DNA of 64,000 bases. Source: Chelydra serpentina. Lineage: Eukaryota; Chordata; Testudines; Chelydridae. Location: the NCBI GenBank assembly GCA_037349315.1, contig JBAIAC010000023.1, positions 38,055,501 through 38,119,500 on the forward strand, in the 5' to 3' direction. Positions 47,829 to 56,160 of this stretch are shown one piece after another (the stretch's first letter is position 1; each line of letters starts with the position of its first letter). A program made the position numbers and the translations under genes. The notes under the pieces are model-generated. The model was given only the letters and a program-made list of their open reading frames with translations, was not told where the DNA came from and made no database searches.

Positions 47829-48030
47829 AGGGAGGGAGAGATAGCTCAGTGGTTTGAGCATTGGCCTGCTAAACCCAGGGTTGTGAGTTCAATCCTTGAG
47901 GGGGCCATTTAGGGATGGGGAATCTGTCAGGGGACAGTACTTGGTCCTGCTAGTGAAGGCAGGGGACTGGACTCAATGACCTTTCAAGGTCGTTCCAGTT
48001 CTAGGAGATTGGCATATCTCCATTTATTAA
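47829..48030 (+). mobile_element. tRNA-derived SINE, turtle Cry type
   Basis: The head has a pol III A box, TAGCTCAGTGG (47842-47852), and a B box, GAGTTCAATCC (47885-47895), with the correct spacing for a tRNA. The body continues CAGTACTTGGTCCTGCTAGT, GAAGGCAGGGGACTGGACTC, AATGACCTTTCAAGGTCGTT, CCAGTTCTAGGAGATTGGC. I recognise this as the polIII/SINE of turtles (Cry family), and it is the strongest taxonomic clue in the window. The flanking duplication is not clear. Confidence 0.9.
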
Positions 48031-49645
48031 ATCCATTGAAGTCAATCATGGGGGGCCACTTATTCGTGTGTGTGTGTGTATGTGCAGGGGGTGAAATATT
48101 CCTGCTTAGGGCCCCCATTGGGCTAGCACTACCTCTGAAGTAGAGCTATGACAGTTTACACCTGCTGAGGATCCGCTCCCCTAGCTTTAGGATCATAATT
48201 TGCACTTTGATCTCTTACATGGTGCATGTAGCTATGAAATTCTGATGCATCATGTTTTCTATTTATTGCACAATTATGTTTCTAAGAACACACTCCATGG
48301 GCAGACTTTCAGCAGTCATCTTTTTATTCTGATTTGCTGCAGCCTGGAAGACAGGAGATGGACATAATGTCCTCTTTCCTGACGTTTACGACTTTCTTGT
48401 GGTTTTCCTTCATCTACAAGTATATTTTTTCTTTTTCGAGTAAATATAATATTCAGTAACATAGGTCACTAAGCCAGACCTTGGGAAATCATCCCAAAAT
48501 GATAAGGAAAAAGTCAATTTCTTTTAGAACAAGTAACAATTTACAGCACTTCCTGTAAGCTGGTGATTTGAAAATTGCTGATCACAGCAAAACATGAAAA
48601 TTAAGATTTTTTTCAAATGTCTAGGAATTCTGCATTTAGCTGTGACATGACACATTTTCTGAAGTGTGCAATTCTACCAATGGCTTGAGACATCTCTGGA
48701 AACGGATCCTGGCTGTCATACTTATCACATATAGCTATTGAAATATTGCAAGCCTGTTATTACGCTATAATAAAAGGGGTCCTCTTTCCCTTTCTTTGTG
48801 ACTCACAGATCTAGGAGTGATACCATATGTCATTCATTTCATGGCAGAAATCTGGGGACAGGGTTCTCCAAAATGATTAATTATATACTGTACATACAGC
48901 TTTTTTTTCTAGAAAATGTGGGAGAAAAAGCCGTTCAGTATAAACGAATCTCACACAAAAACATTTAATGGGTAAAACTAATTTAAAATATAATTTCTGT
49001 CATGAGATCATTTTTTGTATAAGGGCCCAATCCTACTCCTATTGAAGTCAATGCGGAATTTTGACACTGACTTTAATGGGAACAGGATTTTGCCTTACTT
49101 CTTACATTAGAAATACCAGTGATGCTGGTATTCCACTCTACCATGTGTCAACTTGTGCTTGCCCTTTGAATGGGAGTAAAAAGGCTTTGCATAAAAACAA
49201 ACCATTTTTATAGCAGTTTTTCAACATCTTATTTTAAAATTTTCTGTCACGGAGATTTCTAGATAAGTTAAGAGGCAGGAACATATGTTGAGGAACTCCT
49301 CTTAATACCCTGTAGGAAGCATGTTAATTTTACTTTGCATTGCAAGAGTTCCTCCGGAAAGCGTGTTCTTTGCAACTTGTAGCAGTAGACAACCAACCAT
49401 TTTGCAGCACAACCCAGAGTAATATAAACGTTAGCAGGCCACAGCAAAGCAGACAGAGACCTTGACAAGCAATCTGTTTATTCTTCAGATTAAAGCACTG
49501 CTTAAGTACCACCTTAAAAGAACCTGCACTCAGCCCGATGAAGCAGCAGCCACTGCAGGGGTGTGGCTCTGAATTTCAGAATTGGGAAGTAGGGTACATT
49601 CCTCTTATGTGGAAGAAAAGATTTTTAAAGGGGTTCCTAATAGGC
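48031..49645. other. unassigned sequence
   Basis: Contains (TG)n at 48067-48082 and a CCTATTGAAGTCAATGCGGA piece at 49038-49057. No gene. Confidence 0.4.
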
Positions 49646-49747
49646 GTGTGTCTGTATGTCCCTATTGGGTTCCGGGAATGTGTGTCTGTATGTCCCTATT
49701 GGGTTCCGGGAATGTGTATCTGTATGTACCTATTGGGTTCCGGGAAG
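49646..49747 (+). repeat. 34-bp tandem repeat, three units
   Basis: Units at 49646-49679, 49680-49713 and 49714-49747, each GTGTGTCTGTATGTCCCTAT followed by TGGGTTCCGGGAAT. The first two are identical; the third has three changes (GTGTATCTG, GTACCTA, GGAAG). The period is not a multiple of three, so the overlapping forward frame reads successive units in different phases and all stay open. Confidence 0.95.
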
Positions 49748-50420
49748 TGGGCGGGCGGAAGCCCGCCTGTAGCGGGGTGGTTCCCTGCTCCAGCCCTGAC
49801 AGGGTTGGAACAGCCCTGGGAGAGGGCTGTGGCTGGGAGACAGTAGCTATGGGGCTGATTGGGGAAGCAGACGCAGCTGGGACAAGCCCCAATCAGGCCC
49901 CAGATGGCTCTGTAAAGGTTTGAGCCAGGAGTAAAGACACAGACTCCCTCTAGCTTCTGAGAGGGAGGGACCTGGCTGCAGAAACTTGAGAAGGTACCTG
50001 GGAGTGAAGCAGGGCTGAAGAGCCAGAGGTGCAGGGGAGCTCCAGGCTGATGACTCCCCAGGCTGCAGGTCCTGGTTCCAGGCCCATAGAGGTACTGGGT
50101 CATAGAGGAAGGCAGTAGGTCAGAACCCCCTTGCCTATAATGAGTGGCTTCTATCTACACTGCAGTCTGCCCCAGGGCGCGGGGGCTTGGTGAGGACTGG
50201 CAGTAGCCCAGACTGAGGCGAGGTGGGGATTCCCCAGAGAGGGGAGACCCAGTGGCAGAGACCCAGAGACCGAGGAAAGGGGCACCAGGGTCCGGGAGGG
50301 ACACGGGGGCCAGTGTAAGGCGCGACACCAGCTGGCAGAGGGCGTTCCGGAGGCTGGTGAGCTAATTTCCGAGGACAACCAGCAGGAGGCGCCGCCGGGT
50401 GAGTCTCGCCAGCTTACACT
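49748..50420. repeat. GC-rich interspersed repeat, unclassified
   Basis: A 670-bp block of purine-rich, GC-rich sequence beginning with the hairpin GCGGGCGGAAGCCCGCC, with phrases such as GGTTGGAACAGCCCTGGGAG and CAACCAGCAGGAGGCGCCGC. Its texture and my recollection of turtle genomes suggest a dispersed repeat or LTR-like remnant. I could not define terminal repeats or a target duplication. The overlapping frames of up to 135 codons are accidental. Confidence 0.5.
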
Positions 50421-50984
50421 GTAATAAGACCATGCAAACTGAAAATTGGTACAAACCGAGTGCAGGAAATTCTGAACAGGGTGATGAATGGAAGAGAAAT
50501 ATTTTGAGAGTCGAAGATATAAAAGATTGGAGAGGACATTCTCAGTGAAGGGGGGGCCTTTTGACTCTGGAAATTGCTCCTCTTGTGTCTGACATGTCTC
50601 AAAAATAGTCTATTTGAAAGGGCTTGATGCAGGAATTCTTAGGGTTTTTTTTAGAGGTGTGGGGGCATATTTTGTTCTGAATTACTGTATTGTTTATTTA
50701 ATTCAGTATGGGGGCTTTGCTGTGCTGCCAGGTGGTTATTGCTTGTATGAATTGTTTTAAATAACTGTCCGGGCCTATTATTTTTATATTTAAATTGCAA
50801 TAAATAAAGCTGACAGGGCAGAACATTTTAATATTTGTATAGGGAAGGACCGAAAATTGTGCGTTTTGGGTTCCCATCAGGAGAGCATCGGAACCTCATT
50901 GTACCGCAAGTCTCAGAAAAAAAAAAGTTTGTAGAAAAGGTGTCGGGAACAGGGCAGCCTTGGACCAGTTAGCCCTCTTCATCT
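50421..50984. other. unassigned sequence
   Basis: No recognised feature. Confidence 0.4.
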
Positions 50985-51930
50985 AGCCCCCTGTCCTGCT
51001 ACATTTGTGCTGGGTGTTAAAAGGAATGAAGCCCAGCAGTGGAGGTTGGCTGGAAGGGTGAGCCAAAGACTAGGGTGGACCAGAGGAGACCACACGGCCA
51101 GTGGAAGACTCTAGGTAGGAAAGCCTGGGAAAGAGCAGAGAGCAACTCAAAGGAGCCCAGGAGGGGCTTAGGGTAGAGGTGAAAAGGAGCCTGGAGGGGA
51201 AAAACTGAGCCCAGAGGGTGGGCAGAAGAGAGCTTGAATTAGAGGGAAGAAGACAGATCCCTCGGTAAGGAAGGGGTAAGCCCCAGTAGCATAGCGACCA
51301 CTCCCCCTGAGCACATTTTCCAAAAGTGGCACCTTTTTAATTTTTGAAAGGGTGGAGATGGAGTGGAAGGAGGTGGAGTGACAAAATAACACAGGGGTCC
51401 CGCCGCTAGCCCCACCAAGAGCCCACTGCTCACCTGGGTTCTTTCACCCAGGCTGGCAGCGGGCTGAGACCCTGGCTGGCAGGAGCCCGCAGGGGGAATC
51501 CCAGAGCGGGGTGGGCTGAGCAGCTCAGCCAGCCGCCGCTCTGGGATTCCCCCCGTGGGCTCCTGCCAGCCGGAGTGTCTCAGCTTGCTGCCAGTCTGGG
51601 TTCTTCTTTCACCCAGGCCAGCAGTGGGCTCTTGGTGGGGCCAGCGGTAATTAGTAATTTGATGTCGGGTCGGGTGGCACCTTTTTTTTATGTGTTCGCT
51701 CCCCCTGGTGTAAGAACCTGGCTACGCCACTGGTAAGCCCAGTTTGAGACTGGGGAAGAGACTTTGCCTTTTGTTTGTTTTGGACTTGGGTACCCTGGAA
51801 GGAGTGGAGTTTTGTTAATGGAAGGCTAATTCACTGCAGCAAGTCACTTCTATAGCTGGTGTAGACTGAAGACCATTGTGAGGAAACTGAGACAGAGCAC
51901 TGCACCGCTGATTCTTGCTGCGAGGGAATT
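50985..51930. repeat. patterned repeat-like region split by an hAT element
   Basis: Purine-rich sequence (GGAGACCACACGGCCAGTGG; AGCCTGGAGGGGAAAAACTG) continues beyond the element at 51284-51732 with AGTTTGAGACTGGGGAAGAG and TTTTGGACTTGGGTACCCTG. It is probably one older interspersed repeat into which the hAT element moved. Family unknown; no coding motif found. Confidence 0.4.
51284..51732. mobile_element. palindromic hAT-type MITE with perfect 8-bp duplication
   Basis: The ends CAGTAGCATAGCGACCA and the inverse of the right end, CAGTGGCGTAGCCAGGTTC, match the CAGTGGCGTAGC-type hAT terminus. The octamer gtaagccc is present exactly on both sides (51276-51283 and 51733-51740). The interior is close to a full palindrome: ACCAAGAGCCCACTGCT reappears inverted as AGCAGTGGGCTCTTGGT, and GGGAATCCCAGAGCGG as CCGCTCTGGGATTCCC. 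It therefore could fold into one long hairpin. No transposase. Confidence 0.93.
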
Positions 51931-52244
51931 CTCCGAGACTGAGTGTCTTTTAACAGTGTCCTAGAATCATATGGCCAAATCCTAAGGGTTGATTGTCCGC
52001 AACTCCCATTGCAACCAATGGAGAATGCAAGTGTGTAGAATTTGGCCCTTTGAAGCTAGTGAGAATCCTCTAATGTATATCCTGAGTGACTTATTAGCTT
52101 CACACAGGAACAGCACAGCACAAATCACAGTGACTTCAGTGGGAGTTAAATGCTGGTGTCTGAGAATAGAATTTGGCCCATAATGTTTTGAATGCCCTCT
52201 CGAGTAGTTATGATCATTGTACTTTTCTAAACAGTAAACACTTG

Positions 52245-52571
52245 CACAGACGCCGACTTCCGGTTGCGCCGGTGGGGGCTGATGCCGGGCCCTGCTCCCG
52301 ACGCCGGGTGACGCTGCGGGGCCCTGCTCCCGACGCCGGGTGACGTTGCGGGGACCCGTCCCCGATGCTGACGCAACATCGCCCAGCGTCGGGGTCAGGT
52401 CCCCGCAACATCTCTCGGTGCTGAGGTGAGTTTGCGGTGGGTCCCGGAGCTGGCGGGGAGCTAGGCGCGGGCCCCGGGGTTGGCGAGGAGCTGCCGGTGG
52501 GTGCTCTGCACCCACCAATTTTTCCCCGTGGGTGCTCCAGCCCCGGAGCACCCACGGAGTCGGCGCCTATG
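52245..52571. mobile_element. GC-rich hAT-type element, copy 4
   Basis: Ends CACAGACGCCGAC and GTCGGCGCCTATG form inverted repeats. The octamer aacacttg is repeated exactly at 52237-52244 and 52572-52579. Subterminal hairpins are GGGTGCTCTGCACCC and 52530-52553 (GGGTGCTCC with GGAGCACCC). The left half repeats CCCGACGCCGGGTGACG words, CpG-rich as in copies 1 and 2. The minus frame of 189 codons that crosses it runs into unrelated flanking DNA and is not a gene. Confidence 0.93.
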
Positions 52572-52579
52572 AACACTTG

Positions 52580-54854
52580 CTAGATTACACTACACAGCAC
52601 TCCGTATCAGGAAGTTTTGCGTGCGTGTGTTTTGGAAGGGAAAAAATAAAGATGAGAGGATTGTTAGCAGGAAACCCGAAGGCCTACGTCTTTTCCTTGT
52701 TACACAAATTCCCCTTAAAAATAAATAAGCTCACATGTGTACTATGCACTTCAACCTGCCAGGGCAGAACTTTCCCTAGTATATATTTTTATTGTCATAT
52801 TTCAAGTAATGACACTTCTACCCCTTTCTTGGCAAACTATTTAAGCAGCCCGAATCTTGCAAAACTGCTTTAAATTACATAGTACAACCACCTCAATATT
52901 GGCAACATTAATATAAAATACCTTGATATGGATATGTCTACAGATGTAGAGTTGAGTTCACATGGCAGCCAAGAAATGGATGACTACCCAGACCTACATA
53001 GGCCCCCAAATAAGTTCTTCTCCCGTCATCCCCAGCAGCCTTCCTCCTCCAAATAGGTCCTGCAGCAGACATTTCTACCCCAACAGCTTCTCTCCTCTCC
53101 TTACCTGGTGGTGATATCTTGTTGGGGTCGACTGGTGGACTGCTACTTCTGTCCAAGATCTTTGTTCTTTTGGATATGAGGTCTTGATTCCCTTTCTGGT
53201 GTCCTTTGGGGACATATCTCCTCTCTCTCTCCTGAAGATTCTTGAAAAATAGGTGAAAAATACCCTCCTGAACACATTGGGCACGTTCAGCCGATCAGGG
53301 ATGGAGCTTGAAGAAACAACATGTGACTTCAGGTGTTTGAAACTCAGCCAATCTAGATGTAATGTGAAAATGCACCATGCAAAGCAGCATTGAAATGTTC
53401 ACTGAGCCCAGATAATGAGAGAAGATTTCATGGCCACCGTCAATGAAATTAATGCGTAGGTTCATTGGAAATATTGCTTTTAGTTCAGACCACCCGGCTA
53501 CAAATTCAGAAAAGGGCACATGCTGAGTTTTTCATTTAGCAGTGAATATTCTACACAGGTCTCGTTTGGAGACCATCTTTCTTGTTCCAAAACATTAGAG
53601 GAGTTTTGTCTGCTCTTCTTGGCAACCAAGGAGTTATAGGTCCAGACCCTACTGTGCTGTGAGTGCTCTCAGTTCTTTTTGTTTAAAGGTCTGAGCCTAA
53701 GGCCATTGAAATCAATGGAAGACTCCAATTAACTTAAATGAGGGATCAGGCCCTTATAGAGGTCTGTTTTGGGTCAGAAAGGAACTGGGGGAAGAGATAA
53801 TGGCAGAATTACGGTATACAAATGATGAGGCATGAATTTAGGTTAGGAGAGAGACAAGCACTGTAAGAATGTTTGAGGAATTTCTTACTATATAGAATAT
53901 AATAATACCAAGGTCCAACTAGTTTAAATAATTTTAAGCAGCAAGTTAAAGTATTTGGAAGATGAAAAGAAAAACTCCTTGTCAGGAGTGAGTGATTGGA
54001 GAGGATTCCAGGAGCAGCACCCATCCTGAGATTTCTTAGATTTCTTTATTAACTGGCCAACTTTGAACCTTTGTTTAAAAAAGAAAAAGAAAAAATGGTG
54101 TCCCAAATTCGTCCCTGATGTCACTACAATGATTTAACTGCGTGTAGCACTTAGGTGTCTATTTTCCAATATTCGCTTTCAGGCACATTAGAGAATTCAG
54201 TATTGTAGCGGTATATCATGGGGATTTGTTTGACTCATATATGTTAGGATAAAGGGAGTGCCTCTATTTGCATTAGCCAGAGAAGGATTGTGAACTACTA
54301 TCTTAACTTGTTATCTGAGCTAGGAGTGTACAGGGAAGTTTCTTCTACTAATGGTTGAACTGCTCTTCAGATAAAGCCCTCCACTGGATCCCTGTAGCCG
54401 TAATTAATCAGCTGTTAAAACAGTAGTTGATAAAGACAGGCTGGTTTAAAGTTCGAATTGCCTGCAATTGGAGATAACAGGTGAGTCCCTCTTGGCAGAG
54501 AGATATGAAAGAAGGAGAATGATCTGTTATCACAGTGAACATGGCACTCAAATGAAAAATGTGGTTCACCAAAGGAACTGGCAAAGTGAAACAAAACGGA
54601 ATCTGATTTTTATGTACAAAATAAGGAAGTCTCTATTTTTGTTGTTTTGGGCAGTTATTGAACTTATTTTTGTAAATCTTCATAATATAAGCAGTAGTAT
54701 CAAATTCCATACAGCAAGATGCATTGATTGCATTGAATACACATGCTAATGGCAATATTGCTAGTTCTTTGTAATGAATTGCTACAATAATAATAATAAA
54801 GTTAACCTTTGTTTATGCACACGTGTGTGTGTGCATGTCTCTAAAAAGGAAAGA
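52580..54854. other. unassigned sequence
   Basis: No host gene seen. Near 53700 GGCCATTGAAATCAATGGAA belongs to the small GAAGTCAATGG-type palindromes. Frames under 115 codons overlap without motifs. Confidence 0.4.
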
Positions 54855-55225
54855 ATGCCTTGTAGTTAAGACAATGGATTGAAACTCCTGAGACCTAGGT
54901 TCAATTCCTGGCTTTACCAGAGGTCCTTTGTGAACTTGAGCAAGTCACTTGATCTCTTTGGTGCTCATCTGGTTCTCACTGAAGTCAACAGTAAAACACC
55001 TATCAAGGAGATTTGCTGTTGACTTCAGTGGTGCAGGATCAACCGTTCTGCACCTCAGCTGTAAAATGGGGTTGATGATGATAATAATAATCCCTTCCTC
55101 CCACTCTTCATCTCTTTAGGTTGAAAGCTTTTTGGAGCAGGGACTATGTCCCACTATGAGTTTGTATAGAACCTAGCACAATGGGGTCCCAATCTTGATT
55201 GGGGCATCTACATTTTATTGTAAAA
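54855..55225 (+). mobile_element. MIR-like SINE split by a small fold-back
   Basis: CCTTGTAGTTAAGACAATGG, the B-box-like GGTTCAATTCCTGGCTTTAC, and GAGCAAGTCACTTGATCTCT form the head. After a 70-bp interruption (about 54970-55040) it resumes with GCACCTCAGCTGTAAAATGG and GGTTGATGATGATAATAATA, then the tail TTTGGAGCAGGGACTATGTC, ACCTAGCACAATGGGGTCCC. The interruption starts CACTGAAGTCAACAG and ends CTGTTGACTTCAGTG, itself a fold-back. Confidence 0.82.
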
Positions 55226-55672
55226 ACAGGGGGCGGGGGGGCAGACTCTGCTTCACTGCAGCCCAAGCATGCAACTGACTTGCGGGCACACAATGCCTGT
55301 TGACATGCATGCAAAACTCAGAACTGAGTTCACAGTTCACTGCATGTTCTGTTCACAGGTATATGTACTTGCATACTGTGAACTGAACGTGCACGCTGGG
55401 CCTTGGGCACATGGACTGTGTTACATGAACGCTTCAGAAAATGTGGACAGTCAGCACATCAACACAGATAAATACAGTGTGCTAGGTAGTCTTATCTAAA
55501 GGATGGATATTTATGACCTGAGGCAAGAGCCCAGTGATTAATGGTGCCACAGTGTTAGTGATTGACATACCTGGAGATTTTAACTCTCTCCAGGGAAAAA
55601 TTATAGCACAATCCACGACTGTGCAAACTTCCTCCTCACCAATCCACCTCTACCTGGATGCTTCAAAAGTGC
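55226..55672. other. unassigned sequence
   Basis: No recognised feature apart from a G-run near 55230. Confidence 0.4.
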
Positions 55673-55680
55673 ATGAGCGC

Positions 55681-55880
55681 CAGTGGCATAGCCAGGTTTA
55701 GAGCACAGGGGGAGCGGAGCTAAAAAAAAGGCATCAAGAGCAAAAAGCGCCGGGAGCAAAAAAATATGCTCCGCTCTGGCTGCAGCACAGGAGCAAAAGG
55801 CGTCCAAGCACAAAAAAGGCGCCGCTTCTGCTCAGTGAGGGAGCGGCCGCTCCCCCTGCTCCCCCCCGGCTTCGCTACTG
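55681..55880. mobile_element. 200-bp hAT-type MITE with perfect 8-bp duplication
   Basis: The left end CAGTGGCATAGCCAGGTT and the inverse of the right end, CAGTAGCGAAGCCGGG, are hAT-type terminal repeats. The octamer atgagcgc flanks it exactly at 55673-55680 and 55881-55888. The interior is GC-rich with repeated GGAGCAAAA-like words. It shares its termini with the element at 51284 but not its interior. Short open frames crossing it are by-products. Confidence 0.95.
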
Positions 55881-55924
55881 ATGAGCGCATGGTCATGCTG
55901 AAATATTTCGGAAGTTCATTTGGC

Positions 55925-56160
55925 AGCCGCACAACCCGATGTTACGATCTTGTCAGGCTAAACAAAACTGGGCTTAGTCAATAGTTGGATGGGAAGATAT
56001 CCAAGGACAGTCCAGGTGCTGTTGGAAGCGGTGATGGTTGTTCAGCGGCAACACTCTTCCCTCTGAGTCGGCACTGAAGCGGTGTCCCCGTACGGTGTCA
56101 GGAGTCACGGTGGTGCTGGGGAGGTCATCTTTCAACTCAGAAGTAAAATTAAAACGCTCA
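55925..56160 (+). mobile_element. 5S rRNA-derived SINE
   Basis: The first 100 bases follow the 3' two thirds of 5S rRNA: CCCGATGTTACGATCTTGTC, AGGCTAAACAAAACTGGGCT, TAGTTGGATGGGAAGATATC, and CCAGGTGCTGTTGGAAGC correspond to the 5S segments around GATCTCG, GCTAAGC, TACTTGGATGGGAGACC and GGGTGCTGTAGGC. These include the internal pol III control region. The body continues GGCAACACTCTTCCCTCTGA, GGGAGGTCATCTTTCAACTC without ribosomal similarity, so this is a SINE of the 5S (SINE3-like) class and not a 5S gene. Confidence 0.8.

Noticed and set aside
47829..47905. Functional tRNA gene
   Set aside because: A and B boxes are present, but the sequence continues into the known body of a tRNA-derived SINE and lacks a clean acceptor stem.
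49538..50103. Forward and reverse frames of 102-135 codons over a GC-rich block
   Set aside because: The forward frames include a phase-shifting 34-bp tandem repeat, and the rest is interspersed-repeat-like sequence with no conserved protein signature.
51982..52551. A 189-codon minus-strand frame
   Set aside because: It covers copy 4 of the GC-rich hAT element and continues into unrelated flanking DNA. It has no recognised domain, and similar frames appear in all copies from composition.
55925..56030. 5S rRNA gene
   Set aside because: The 5' third is not recognisable, internal sequence is diverged, and it continues into a SINE body instead of a T-run terminator.
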